This document shows positions 1-11,114 of a DNA stretch of 64,000 nucleotides, piece by piece. Each line of letters starts with the position of its first letter. The first letter of the stretch is position 1. The notes beneath the pieces were generated by a model. It searched no databases, was not told the origin of the DNA, and saw only the letters and a list, made by a program, of their open reading frames with translations. Position numbers and translations under genes: made by a program. Source of the DNA: Pyricularia pennisetigena (Eukaryota > Ascomycota > Sordariomycetes > Magnaporthales > Pyriculariaceae); contig NC_043742.1 of the NCBI RefSeq assembly GCF_004337985.1, positions 2,962,176-3,026,175 on the forward strand, in the 5' to 3' direction.

Positions 1-2008
1 GTTCTCATCCACAAGCAGCCCGGTATTTCCGCCAGATGAACATTTTGTGATAAAGTGGGAACAGCAATCATGGTTAACCCTGCGGATCGTGCATCACAGG
101 TACGCGAGTTTTTACTTCATTATGTAAGGGAGTTAAGAAGATGTTTGGTTCGCGACGTGCTGAGCTCCTGTCACAAATCCACAATTAATAATGATGAACA
201 TTGGTACGCTATATGCCTAGCAACAAGTTTATTCAAAAACTTGTAGCTTTCACGTCTGGCCAATAATGGCCTCATTTCGCCAAGCCGACGGCTCGGTCAA
301 GCGGGGCCCAGCCGGTAAACAACCTCGTGATACACTGGCGCCCCTGGATATTGCTTTGCTCGCGTGACTCGTCAAAGAGCAACGCCTAGACATTGTTACG
401 CAACATTTCAAAAATATTTATGTTTATTGTTCCTTGTAATTTTGCATCAGAGACTTTTCCTCCAACAGGAGTGAGACTATATACCCAGTTGATAGAGTTT
501 ATCTCGCTCACGTGCTTCACTTTGTTATGGCCGTTACAACGCTCCCGATAAACTCATACTTGTTGCAAGAGCACTTCAAGGTAACGAACTGGCTACCCAT
601 GACGATCTGAACAAGCTCCAAATCCAGCATTTATGGCGAATGTCTCTCCCTCCAGCCAGCTGGATCCGCGAGTCGACGAATCCACTGAGGCAAGGTGCTG
701 TAAAACTTGCATTGATTCGTCCAACTGTCATCGGGGCTCAGCTCGCCAACCTCAGCGAACAAGCGCAATTAAAGTTCGTATTTACTCAGAGGCCGGCGAA
801 AACTGAGTTTCGGAAGCCGAGTAATTCAGCCCTATCCGAATCATCCAAACGTAGTCGAGTCGTTCGTCGTTTTCTTTTCTGGGCCGGTGGGACATTCGTT
901 ATGTCCATTGTAGGAACGGGATGTCGTGTTTTCTTTGCGACAAAGGCCACTACTCTCGGTTTCATTTTTCCGGCGAGAGCTGCCTTTTCGACGAACGGTG
1001 CAAGAATTCGTCGATCCAATTTTGGTCAGGTTGGGCACTCGGCAGTTGGTCTGGGGTCCGCCGTAAACGGGCCTTTAAAGTATGCACATTGCGGGCTGCG
1101 CCGGCAAATTCCCGCGGGAATTATCCTTCAGGATTAACTCGCGTTTGTCGCGACGGTTATAGTTTATTGCACGTTATTGACAAATGATGATTGGCCTTGG
1201 CATCCATAGTTGTCGCCGTGTTCCGAAACTTTCTGTTTAGCAAGCGAAGCGTTTGTGGACTTTCCTCTTGATCTAAAGGGGCTTTTTCTGCAATGTCTCA
1301 TATCCCCGTTTGGTTATTCGTACGCCTGATTTCTACCGTTAATATTGCGCCTAAATGCGTTTAATTTTATTCTAATGGCATTAATATTAAAACCATCCAG
1401 GATGACTACCAACAAGGGTAGCTGTTAGGCAAAAATCTGGTGACAATTGAACCAAGCTAGGTTTAGTGAAAAATTGTAAAGAAAGACTAATGATGAAGAA
1501 CCGAAAGAAATGTAAATAACCATTTTTGCAGATATTTGTAGCATTTTTATTGAAAATATTCCCATGTTTAGCGGAAAGGAAAGACAATGAGCGATTTACC
1601 TTTTAATTTTGTAGTGCTAAGATTGAACCGCTTTCGCAATGAATATGCAGTACCCGAGGTTAGGCTCTCTGGCCTATTTTGTACATTAATGCTGCTCTCA
1701 AACTTTGCTTCTGTGTTAAATGAGTCAAGCAAATGGAGGCTTCTTGAGACTTAGGCTGTACGGGTTAAATATAGAATGATTATACTTAATATGCTACTAA
1801 TTTTAACTTGAAGGTACTCCTTTTCTTTTTTATATGGTCTGGGACTCTTTCTGCCGCTAATTATACTCCTTTTATTAGCTGCATTATTGTCACCTGCTAC
1901 GAAGTTGCGCAAAATTACTTCGCACTGAAAAGAGGACTTTGACTTTTTTTCTATTTCCTTTTTACCACTATGCGTCTCAATACCCCTGTCAACGCCGCCA
2001 CCCTGGCC
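1..2008. other. Intergenic DNA, no supported gene
   Basis: I see no convincing gene here. The longest open frame (640-1137, +) has no recognisable motif, no signal peptide and no fungal intron signals, and competing frames of similar quality overlap it on both strands. The part after about 1300 is AT-richer and fully non-coding in appearance. No RNA gene was recognised. Confidence 0.5.
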
Positions 2009-2245
2009 TAAGGCATTTCGATACCCATGGGGGCCCGAAAAGCATGTTAAAGGGCCAGTGGGCTTTTGGCCCACGAGCCCGTGGCTTTCTGTACTGTGGG
2101 ATTTGTAGTTGTCCAACCGAAATGATCGTAAAGTTACATGCCCCACAACGTGCAAATAAGCCGCGGGCCGTGAGATTTTTGTAAATTTTGGCCCATGGGC
2201 CCACGGGGGCCCCGTGGGCCCCCGCGGCGGGTTTTGGCATGCCTT
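2009..2245. mobile_element. GC-rich hAT-like MITE, copy 1
   Basis: This 237-bp block is closely related to the one at 3939-4174. Both start TAAGGCATT and end in its complement, with GC-rich subterminal GGGGCCC / GGGCCCC tracts forming an imperfect inverted repeat of about 30 bp. There is no coding capacity; open frames on both strands are by-products of the GC-rich ends. The right end reads GCCTT followed by C rather than A, and I see no clear target-site duplication, so this copy may be slightly eroded. The type (a non-autonomous DNA transposon) follows from structure; hAT is suggested by copy 2. Confidence 0.7.
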
Positions 2246-3930
2246 CCCCCCTGTGTGGCGTAGGTTCACCACATAGATAACCCCAGGCCACTTGCCACGT
2301 CACCCTTTGTCTATACTGGACATTATCTGCACCTGCGCACAGGTTTGTCAGAAGTGGTGATCAAAATGAATATTGAGTGCCAAGCTGGACAAATTAAAGG
2401 ATTTTTCGGCTCCAAGCATAAGTTGGGACGGTCTCATGCTAAGTATAATACTGTTAGAATGAGTTAGATTTGATAGGCAATCAGGAGTGGCATCGATAGA
2501 CTCATCTATCTTACGAGGAGGAATTGGAGGTTGAGGCTGTCTGAGTGTTGCATTGGGAACTTGATTAGGTTACGCTCCATTTATCGGATCAGGAATTCAC
2601 AGTTTTTAGAGTTCATGAAACAATGCACCTAGACAGAAAAATGGTTAAAAACGACAATACAGCAAATGCTAACAGTGGTAAATAGATAGTGCGGTTTCCT
2701 CACTTTATTTTCTCTCGCGCTCGTTGAAAAGGATGTTGTCTACAATTTGTTTCAATATAAGGGTTTGCTCGGATCCATGGTGGCTTATGCGAGGCACCTG
2801 TATTGCACGTGAATTCGAGTGACTAAAGATTTTAACTAAAGCGTAATAGCTATTTATACCTTTGTATGTAACAGATCAATTATAATTAATTCATTTACGT
2901 TATAATTACTTACAAAGCTCAGTCAACAGGTACGTTAGTAACTGAGCTAGTATGAGCTTGCTTATTGCAACTGGCGAAAGTTGGGAAGATTCTGGTGCTA
3001 GTGCAACTCGTGTATGGTTTAATTCAAAGGAGTGTCATCCCACCGGAGGAGGTAAAAATGTTGTCGTAATATTCATTAAAAATATTTCGTTGCTTATCGT
3101 GAAGCATTGATTTGGGATAATTGTGGTGTAAGTTGATGGGTTACTAACTTCCACGGACCAATTGCAGCCTTTGTATATAATTTAAATGTCATACCTAGAG
3201 AACTAAACGGATGTATGAATAGGGTTTTGAAATTTGAAGTGTTTACACGAAAATATACTATTTGTTTAGTTGTTGTACTTTGAAATCTTGCTCCGGCTCT
3301 TATAAATGGATAAAATACGATATAATAGAGCGCAATTAAGGACTAGTTTCCTTTATATATGATAGTCTTCCTTGCATTCCCCTATCATTAAACTTTTTAT
3401 GAATGTCAACCTGGGCTTAGCTGTAACTTGAAGCTTATTGATAGACTGGAGATGCAGAGCTAGGGCAATCCACGTATATTGTGAGGTATCATCTCATATA
3501 GTTAATTATTATAGTTAAGTACTTTAATACTTCAGATATCTGCGAAAACGAGGGCTTGAATTTGTTATGTAAGCTTTGTTACACTTGATCTTTTGAAAAG
3601 TGCGACTTGAAACTAGAAACAAATCTGCTCTATATACTTTATGGTCAACCATTAATAAAATTCTTTCCAGATATGCACATATTGGAGAGTTTTAAATATG
3701 TCTATTTACATGGCTTTAGGCCCTATATAAGTAAGAGACTCATGTAATTGCTGTTGTATGTAGACCAGACATTTGAGGATTGCTGCAATCGATAAAAAAA
3801 GCTAGTAAAAGGATATTTTAAGTACCGTTTACTTTTTGATAGCAGCTACGTGGTACTAAAGCAACTAAAAAAGTTTTATTACCTTGTTAGCACGGTGTTC
3901 TTGTGAGTAAATTTAGAACTTTGAATCTAT
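2246..3930. other. AT-rich intergenic DNA between two MITEs
   Basis: No open frame of useful length, no conserved motif and no RNA gene were recognised between the two MITE copies. The stretch looks like decayed non-coding DNA. Confidence 0.5.
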
Positions 3931-3938
3931 GTTAAGAC

Positions 3939-4174
3939 TAAGGCATTCCAAAACCCACCCACGGGGGCCCGAAAAGCCTATTGAAGGGCCCACGGGCCCA
4001 AAGCCCACGAAACCGTGGGTTTTTTTTTAACTGTGGGATTGGCATTTATTAAAATAAAATATATGTAAAACTGTATGCCCCATAACGTGCAAACAAGCCG
4101 CTGGCCGTGGGCCTTCGATAAACTTTCGCCCACGGGCCCCCGTGGGCCCCCGTGGCGGGTTTAGGAATGCCTTA
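3939..4174. mobile_element. GC-rich hAT-like MITE, copy 2
   Basis: This 236-bp element has terminal inverted repeats TAAGGCATTCC / GGAATGCCTTA that extend about 30 bp with a few mismatches through GC-rich tracts. It is flanked by GTTAAGAC (3931-3938) and GTTAGGAC (4175-4182), an 8-bp target-site duplication with one G/A difference, as expected for a hAT-type insertion. It lies under 300 bp upstream of the M35 protease frame, so it may sit in that gene's promoter or upstream exon region. Confidence 0.75.
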
Positions 4175-4460
4175 GTTAGGACGATGGGAATGTAATCTGC
4201 TTTCATGCAAAATAGTCCGTAAGACAGCCATTCGCATAAGTAATAGACTAAGGCTGCGGTTAAATTTACAAACATGTCAATTACGCTTTATGCTACGGGT
4301 AAGCGCTTATCAGCTTATAATAGTATAAATGCAGCGGTTACTTGTCCCACTCTCTAACGCTGTAACTGTGATAAATATCCATTCGAACTTGTATTACTGA
4401 GGATCTTCACCATCTGTAGTTGCATTATACTTAGCTATCGGTCCTAACACTTTACAAAAT
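4175..4460. other. Upstream region of the M35 protease gene
   Basis: This is the presumed promoter and 5' leader of the protease gene. The reading frame that continues into the gene is open from about 4393 but has no ATG before 4461. If the real gene has a separate signal-peptide exon, it should lie here. I could not find a convincing one. Confidence 0.4.
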
Positions 4461-5466
4461 ATGGCGTTATTCCGCCCGGTAGATATGCCACAATTCTCTG
4501 GCTCCCATCCTAAACTCCACGACCATAAAGATTGGAACAATTTGAATATTATTCCAGCCGTAGCCCCCGTTTTATCGGGAGCTGATGTTGGTACGGTGAG
4601 TATTCCGCAGAAGAACAAGAACATTTCTGAAAGTTGTTTGTAACTAAGCGAGTGAATTACGCTTGCACGCCGCAGGAAGGTAAACCTCTGACCAAGCGCG
4701 TTTACATTGAAACAAAGAGTCGTTGTTCGCATGATCAATTGGAACAGATTACTGAAGCCTTAGAGAGGTAATTTGATCAGCCCAGACTCTGAAACTAGAT
4801 TGGTAGCCAACCTGATACATCTCCAGATGTGCCAACATAGCCTCTTGGGCTTGGAATGCTACCCTGGAAAAAGAGGACTTGGCCGCCGAATTCTTCAAGA
4901 CCAGGGATCCCGAGGCTATGGGGAATGTCCGAAGCAACTTCTTAAAGATTCACCAGGAATGCAAAATGCGAAAGAGCGGCAAGGCAGATATCTCTCTCAC
5001 CTGCTACGATTTTAGCAATTTGTGCTTATACGACAGCGGGGAATCGAAGAATCTAGCCTATGCACGATATACAGATCACAGAATAGTTTTATGTCCCGGC
5101 TTTTTCAGGCTGAGCGGCACTGGCAAGGGACGCAGCGCTAGGTTTCAAGACACGACAATGGTTCATGAAATGACACATTTGGCGCTCAGTAAGTAACGCT
5201 CCACATCCAGTAGTTGCCAAGGTGAAAATAGCGAGATTTTCAACCGAGTGCTAACTAGAAGTCACATTGTAATAAACTGCAGATTTCAAAGATGTTGCTT
5301 ACGAGTGGACAGGGATTCAAAAGTAAGGCTTAATGGACATTGCGACTGTTAGACCAGAAGTGCATGTTAACAACTTTGTCCCTACTCCAGGCTCAGCAGT
5401 GAAGAAACACTCAAGAACCCGGATACCTATGCTATCTTTGCACAGTGTGCTGCAGGCAGATGCTAA
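4461..5466 (+). CDS. Deuterolysin-type (M35) zinc metalloprotease, AVR-Pita-like
   Basis: Predicted exons are 4461-4595, 4676-4767, 4827-5188, 5283-5322 and 5391-5466. All four introns have GT...AG ends and phases that keep the frame, giving about 234 residues. HEMTH at about residues 189-193 is the zinc site of M35 proteases. After the third intron a D-x-x-Y-E-W segment fits the aspzincin third-ligand region, followed by the N-P-D-x-Y-A-x-F-A-x-C ending typical of deuterolysins. Paired cysteines are spread through the domain. A K-R site precedes the catalytic part, as for propeptide cleavage. The intron-rich layout, short domain and C-terminus recall the AVR-Pita family of Magnaporthe effectors, which act inside or at the surface of plant cells; that assignment is inference. 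Oddity: no signal peptide follows the only ATG, so the true start is uncertain or the gene has lost its 5' end. A MITE sits just upstream. Confidence 0.75.
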
Positions 5467-5728
5467 GCAGCCTTGAACGTTCAAACGAGGACTGCCTATG
5501 CCAGCAAGCTGCAGCAAATCTGGTCATTCCTAATGAGCGAGTACGATGGGACGTGATTTGGTAATGTCGCTTGTGCTGAATGGGTAAGTTGAGCCTTCAA
5601 AGTTCAAAGTCGAGGAGCATGTCTAAGGGCTATTTTTGTAAAATCACATAATACGCACGGATGGTCTTTTAGACAGCAAGTTTGAGTGTAAAGCCAACCA
5701 AGACAGTACTTTCTGAATAAATCGCATG

Positions 5729-5759
<31 letters not shown>

Positions 5760-6628
5760 CTTCTTTCTCTCTCTTTTCCTAAAAATACACAGAAGGTCAG
5801 CCAATGACCTGGAGACCACTGCATACGCCCAATCCGAGCAAAGAGCCAGCGGTAAATTTCAAATACTGTTATAGGTAAATGGAAAATGACAGGAAACAGG
5901 CCGTTGGTAATGGCAAATAGCGGTCTCTGTCCAATCACTCCTGTCATTGTGGTCTCTTGTCAAGCTTGGTGGAGATGAATGTTGCAAAGAAGGACTAGAT
6001 CATATGGAAAACAGAGTGTTTGAAGTGACCAGTCATTGTTCTTGTCCCTTGACAAGCAGTCGTGTTTGTGTGGCTCATTCTTCATAATGATGAAAATGGG
6101 ACTGAAGCATCCGCGAACGATTCCTTGTCTTGGCAAGAGGTCCACTTAGATTTGACAGCTGGATCATAGTCATTATTCATTGGGGATTGGTGGGATGTCC
6201 GCCTGACCACTTTATATAGCAACACACTCCCCGCCCCTATCCTTGAGGATTTTTTTTTTGACGACGCTAGTGACGTACGCCAACCGATGGTCCCTTGAGA
6301 CGATCCACTACATGCATGCGACGAGTCCGTAAAAGGTATGTAGGGAGTTATCACATTTGGACAAGAATTTATGCTGGTGCTGTTGGCCCAATCACATTGG
6401 CGGGATATCAATGTAGCGACAAAAGTTCCACTCCGACTATTCTCAGGTGGTTCCGGTACCGGCAGGTCGGTAGCGACGAGGCAGGGTGGAGAGAGAGGCT
6501 TGGGATGGTGGCAAAGTAGAGACTTTTTGTTCTTCTCCACCGATGTTTCCTTGCGGTGCTTTCCTTATTCTCTCTTTTTTTTTTTTTTTTTTTTTTTTTT
6601 GTTCAGGATCACCTCGATCGAATCCAAG
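5467..6628. other. Intergenic region and P450 leader
   Basis: This holds the 3' end of the protease locus and the upstream region of the P450 gene. Simple-sequence tracts include a T/C-rich run near 5725-5780 and an almost pure T tract near 6577-6600, about 30-50 bp before the P450 start. No other gene was recognised. Confidence 0.5.
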
Positions 6629-8212
6629 ATGAAGCCAAAATGTCCAGGCTATGGAGCATCTCTTCGGCCGTCCCTCCCTACCTCGGCTATCTTTCCGGAT
6701 GTCACCTACTCATTGGCTGTCTTTATCCTCCTCCTCCTCCTCCTCCTCCTCCTGCTCCAGTTGTTTCTGAAGCTCTTCTTGGCTCCTGTGCGCAGGCCAG
6801 ACTTGTCTGATATACCGGGCCCATGGTACACCCGCGTCAGCCATGTTTGGTTCTTCTACCAACGCTGGCATCGCCGCCTGGCCCCGGCCTCGCATGCCAT
6901 CCTGCTTTCCCACGGCGACGAAACCAACGGAATCGTCCGCCTCAGCCCCACCGTCGTCCTGCTCAACGATACGCCGTCCCTCAAGGCCCTCTTCGGCAAG
7001 CAACATGCCACCACCGGCACCAAGATCGTGCGTGCCCTGAACCTGGGCGGCCACAGCTGGAGCATCATGGTGCCCGAGTTGGACCTGGTTAGAGGTCGCA
7101 GGCAGGCGGTACAGGAGGCGACCAGAGAGACCAATATGCAGCAGTGGCAGGGAGTAATCGATCGTCAAGTGGGAGTACTGCTGGGTGCCCTGAGATCCGG
7201 TGGCGTTGTCGACGTCGTCAGGCCGCTGCGTATGCTGACCATCAAGGCGTCGGCCCTGACCCTCATCGGGACCGAGATTTCGGACGCCGCGACCCGCGAA
7301 GTACTTGAGGCGAACAGCCTTTTCAACCGCTGCGTAGCCAACCGCCTGTGCATGCCCGACGTCCTCGTTTCGTTTCTGGATATGCTGTCGTCGAGGGAGC
7401 ACTTGCTGTCCCACACCAGACTGTTCCGCAGCCTCGGATCAGGAGCAAAACTCTTGGCCTTGGGGAAGAAGCTCAACGATCTTGCAGCAGAAAAGGGACG
7501 CAGCTTGGGCGTCCAGTCGTCAGCGCTCCATCTCCAGCGCAAGCAGATGCGCATGGAGCACGGCATCGAGGACTTGGATCTGCTGAGCGCCGACACGGCT
7601 GGCGGACTACTCGCCGGCTCCGAGACCACTGCCGCGACGCTGGCCTGGATTTTGTTTGAGCTCAGCCGTCGCCCGGCGTTGGTGGAACAACTGCGGGACG
7701 AGCTGGCCGCGGCGGAGGGTACCAACGCGAGGCCAGACCTGCTCGACGCCGTCATCAAGGAGGAGCTGCGGTACCGCGGCCCAGTGGCGCTGACTAGCAA
7801 CCGCATCGTGGGAGCGGGCGGGGCGATGGTCCTCGGCGGCCGGTACTTCCTGCCTGCTGGCACCGTTGTCGTCATGCACAACCATTCGCTCAGCCGCAGG
7901 TGTCAGCACGGCAGCCATGATGTGTGGGATCCAACGCGGTGGGTGGACGCGGGTGTTCGAGCGGCTGATGGTGGTGATCGCTGCACGGCGCCGTTCGGGA
8001 TCGGGATTCGGAGGTGTCCCGGGAAGACGATGGCGTGGATGGTCATGCGGATGGTGGTCACTGCTGTGGTGAGGGATTTTGTGCTGCGATGTCCGGCTGA
8101 GACTACGGATCAGACGATGGAGGCTGTCGAGTTGAACGGTAACCGGCCGCGGAGTGAGGAGTGTCGGCTGGTATTTTTTCCACGGGAGAAGCCAAAGTGT
8201 CCAGATCGTTAA
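6629..8212 (+). CDS. Cytochrome P450 monooxygenase
   Basis: A single exon encodes 527 residues, normal for a microsomal fungal P450. I chose the ATG at 6629 because it lies just before an N-terminal membrane anchor (a run of leucines at about residues 28-50) and a proline-rich I-P-G-P-W hinge; the frame is open further upstream only through a T tract. The I-helix AGSETTA begins at about residue 329. The K-helix E-x-x-R (E-E-L-R) is near 378. The heme-binding motif F-G-I-G-I-R-R-C-P-G starts at 456 with the cysteine ligand at 463. It should bind heme on the cytoplasmic face of the ER and oxidise a small organic substrate using a P450 reductase. The substrate is not predictable. Nearby secreted oxidative genes do not form an obvious biosynthetic cluster with it. 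Confidence 0.93.
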   Translation: MKPKCPGYGASLRPSLPTSAIFPDVTYSLAVFILLLLLLLLLLQLFLKLFLAPVRRPDLSDIPGPWYTRVSHVWFFYQRWHRRLAPASHAILLSHGDETNGIVRLSPTVVLLNDTPSLKALFGKQHATTGTKIVRALNLGGHSWSIMVPELDLVRGRRQAVQEATRETNMQQWQGVIDRQVGVLLGALRSGGVVDVVRPLRMLTIKASALTLIGTEISDAATREVLEANSLFNRCVANRLCMPDVLVSFLDMLSSREHLLSHTRLFRSLGSGAKLLALGKKLNDLAAEKGRSLGVQSSALHLQRKQMRMEHGIEDLDLLSADTAGGLLAGSETTAATLAWILFELSRRPALVEQLRDELAAAEGTNARPDLLDAVIKEELRYRGPVALTSNRIVGAGGAMVLGGRYFLPAGTVVVMHNHSLSRRCQHGSHDVWDPTRWVDAGVRAADGGDRCTAPFGIGIRRCPGKTMAWMVMRMVVTAVVRDFVLRCPAETTDQTMEAVELNGNRPRSEECRLVFFPREKPKCPDR

Positions 8213-9170
8213 TGAAACCGTGTTTTGCTTGGGTGATTCCAAGGAGTGACATGGTTTGTCTGCTTTGCTTCCACATTGCGTATCATGTGGTCCAACGTCA
8301 TCCTACATCGACCACCTGACTATGAGTGAAGGTGTGGAATGGCATGTCAATAATGTAAAGATGTTGCAATATCTGCCGAGCTCTTAGTAATAATGGTTGG
8401 TGAGACGCTAAGAGGCAGTTGACTAGCTTGTAAATTTTAATCCTGGTGACTCCAGTGTTTAGTTTGTGTGTCATTTGGTTCACCTTGAATCGTCAGTTCA
8501 TTTATCGAAAACGGTGTTATCGACAAAACTGTTTAAAATCCACACAATTAGCTTTGATCATGCAGAAGCTGCAGAATATTGGACGTTGTGGCAAGCTTTT
8601 GGATATGACCCCTTCTTGTGTTTCCAGAAGCCGCAACCAACTTACCGGGAATTGGGTGCCAAGCGCTAACCTGACGTTCCATGCTGAGTTAGGTCTAGGG
8701 CTTGGCAAGTCCCCCCACTAATCCCCCCAAGTTCTTAGTAAAAGCAAACCATCCCAATTGGCGCTGGCCCAAGGCACCGATGGGCCAGGGCAATGAAATT
8801 CACACAAACCTTTGCTGACGCATAGCCCATCTCCAAGGGGGGAAAGCGCCATCACGCCCCCCTGGACGCTTACAGTACAGTGGCTGCTCAGCCCCCCTCT
8901 AAGAATCGCCGCGCTATCCGAATCGCATCGAGTCGATCTTCGTGTTCGTCCCATAAATAACATGGCCAGTCGCGGAATGTGCCAGTGCAGGATTCGTCCC
9001 TTTTTATTTTTTATTTTTATTTTTTGGGGGGGATCCCTGAAATTCATCTCGTTCACTGATTGAGTTTGTGAACGGAAAACGTTTCCCAAACTCTGTTTGT
9101 CTATTGCATAAACTTTGTTTGTCCGTCGCATAAACCTTGTTTGTCCATTACTCCACCCCCACTGGCAACC
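8213..9170. other. Intergenic region, P450 to esterase
   Basis: No gene is supported here. The part around 8640-8960 is richer in G+C with C runs; 9000-9035 is a T/A-rich stretch with a G run. Just upstream of the esterase start there is a short imperfect direct repeat with the core CATAAAC-TTGTTTGTCC (near 9107-9147). It probably contains the esterase promoter. Confidence 0.45.
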
Positions 9171-10136
9171 ATGCAGATTTTACAACCCATCGCCCTGCTC
9201 GCAGCAGCATCGACGGCAGCCGCCGCCTCGTGCCCATGCTCAGCGACAACACCGCCATTCACACCAGGGGAGTTGAGCGCGGATCAGTTCACCCCCACCA
9301 CCAACAGGCGTTACCGCGTCCACCTGCCAAAGTCCTACACGCAGTCCAAAAAGACACCGGTAATCTTGTCGTACCACGGCGCCGGCGGCACCATCGAGAA
9401 GCAGGTCAAGCTGGACGGCTTCACGGATGCTTTCCGCAACGACGAATACATAGTCGTTTACCTGCAGGCCCTGACCCCGAACGGCAGCGACAGGGCGCAG
9501 TGGCAGGTGGCGCCTGAGGCCAGGGACATTGACGACCTGGGCTTCACCAAGGACGTGCTGCAGATACTCGGGGGCAAGCTGTGTCTGGACGAGAAGCGCG
9601 TCTACGCCGCCGGCAAGTCGCAGGGCGGCGGGTTCGTCGGGCAGAAGCTGGCGTGCGATAAGGTGCTCAGCAAGCGGTTTGCCGCGTTTGCTCCCGTCAG
9701 CGGCGCCTACTACATCCTGGACCAGACCAGGAACACGTGCGAGCCGACGGCCGACGTCGCCATCCCCTGCGACACGGAGCGCACCGACACCCCCATGCTG
9801 GCTTTCCACGGCGGTGACGACCCGACCATCCCCTACGGCGGCGAGTTTCGGACGGGGACAAAGAGCTGCCTGCCGGACATCAGGCACTGGGTGAGGCAGT
9901 GGGCCTTCAGGGACGGGCTCAAGGGCACGCAGGTCAACTCGACCATCAAGGGGAGTCAGAACGGGGTCAAGAGCGCCTGGAAGGATGAGAGGGTCACGCT
10001 TTTCTATGATGGCGATAACATCCCGCACGACTGGCCCAGTCTGGTCGAGAATTCCGACAATGCCGGAGGACCAACGGCGGCTTTCAACGCAACAGATATT
10101 ATTCTTGAGTGGTTTGGAAAGTGGGCTCTGCCTTGA
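9171..10136 (+). CDS. Secreted feruloyl/acetyl-xylan esterase-like hydrolase (CE1 / LpqC type)
   Basis: An intronless frame of 321 residues. I prefer the ATG at 9171 to the one at 9141 because it begins directly with a signal peptide (hydrophobic, ending in an Ala-rich stretch before C-P-C). The alpha/beta-hydrolase features are visible: Y-H-G-A-G-G oxyanion-hole region; nucleophile elbow G-K-S-Q-G with Ser near residue 150; acidic residue in H-G-G-D-D near 216-217; and a catalytic His candidate in P-H-D-W at 286. This order and spacing match the polyhydroxybutyrate depolymerase/LpqC and fungal type-C feruloyl-esterase group, which release ferulate or acetyl groups from plant xylan outside the cell. 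Conserved cysteine pairs suit a secreted enzyme. Exact substrate is inference. Confidence 0.88.
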   Translation: MQILQPIALLAAASTAAAASCPCSATTPPFTPGELSADQFTPTTNRRYRVHLPKSYTQSKKTPVILSYHGAGGTIEKQVKLDGFTDAFRNDEYIVVYLQALTPNGSDRAQWQVAPEARDIDDLGFTKDVLQILGGKLCLDEKRVYAAGKSQGGGFVGQKLACDKVLSKRFAAFAPVSGAYYILDQTRNTCEPTADVAIPCDTERTDTPMLAFHGGDDPTIPYGGEFRTGTKSCLPDIRHWVRQWAFRDGLKGTQVNSTIKGSQNGVKSAWKDERVTLFYDGDNIPHDWPSLVENSDNAGGPTAAFNATDIILEWFGKWALP

Positions 10137-10408
10137 AAGATTTTCTCATCCGTGCAATATTTCTTGATTTTGTTTTGTTTCTGTAGGAATAATAAACGGA
10201 CGATTCTTTCAAGATACTCGCTCACGCAATTGTGTTTACTGGACAGGCCTCCCGCTGAGCCCCTTTTGACAGTGCTCAGTTTCACGTGATCGACTTTGCC
10301 GTTGAACTCAGCGAGCGCAAAGGGAACACTACCCGACATCGACATCGCTTCAGATCTTCCGCCCTTCCCCTAACTAGGTCCAAAAGCCACTCAAGACACA
10401 AAACCCCC
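10137..10408. other. Convergent 3' region
   Basis: The esterase (+) and the small secreted-protein gene (-) converge here. AATAAA-like sequence near 10188 could serve as a polyadenylation signal for the esterase. Nothing else was recognised. Confidence 0.45.
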
Positions 10409-11114
10409 TTAAGATGCAGCCGCAGGAGCGGTTCCATTCGTTCCCGGTTGGATAGCCCCGTTGAGAGGTCCTGGAGCGATGGTCCGGAGAGCCAGAGGTA
10501 CGGCGCCATCCGAGGTGACGTTCCAACCCAACCGGAACGCCGTGCTGTCCTCACCGATCGGCACGGCGGTCCACCCCGTCTCCAACTGGCCGCTTGCGCC
10601 GACGAAGAAGAGCGTGTTTCCAAAGATTCTCATGCCTGAGGTCTCAAGAGCCGGATTCTCGGGCCCATCCTTGGGCAGGAATGTGACGAAGCCGGACGTC
10701 GTAGGGATGGCAAGTTTATCGCCTGTCTTGGCATGGGAAATGGTGTTGGCCGAGGTGTTGACTGTAAACTGGCCGTGAGATGTTGGACTTTTATGACGGC
10801 GCCGATGGGGCAGCAAAAGCAAGCAGGAGAGGGTCAAGAAACGTACTGGTGAAAAACTCGGTGTTGGGGCCAACTGTACTGTTCAAAAACACATCACCTG
10901 CGTTGCACGAGGTCTTCTGTGAGTCGTAGCCAAGCGATATGGGAAGATAGATGATTGACAAACCATTGACACGGTTTACAGCGAAACCGCCTATCTTGGA
11001 ACCATAGGCATATAAACCAAAGCCTACTGGAACCATGCCATGTGAACGTCCCTGTGGCTGAGGCAGGGATGAAACGCCAACGACGGCGAGGGCCAAGATG
11101 AAAGCGCGGAGCAT
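10409..11114 (-). CDS. Small secreted protein of unknown function
   Basis: Two exons, 10847-11114 and 10409-10761, are joined across an 85-bp intron with GTACGT donor and ACAG acceptor. The join keeps the frame and gives 206 residues. The start at 11114 begins with a signal peptide (M-L-R-A-F-I-L-A-L-A...) ending near an S-S-L-P-Q-P site. The mature protein is rich in Gly, Thr, Ser and Asn, has few cysteines, contains N-x-S/T sites and ends in a P/A/G-rich tail. I do not recognise the family for certain; the general look recalls fungal surface proteins of the PhiA/IgE-binding type. A TATATATA stretch lies about 130 bp upstream of the start. It is a plausible wall-associated or effector-like protein, by inference only. 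Confidence 0.7.

Noticed and set aside
640..1137. 165-codon open frame as a gene
   Set aside because: No domain, signal peptide or intron pattern, and overlapping frames on the other strand are equally plausible.
6710..7414. Long antisense frame across the P450
   Set aside because: It is a shadow of the GC-rich P450 coding strand; the P450 motifs are intact and explain the region.
9240..10028. 262-codon antisense frame across the esterase
   Set aside because: Shadow of the high-GC esterase frame; no signal peptide or motif.
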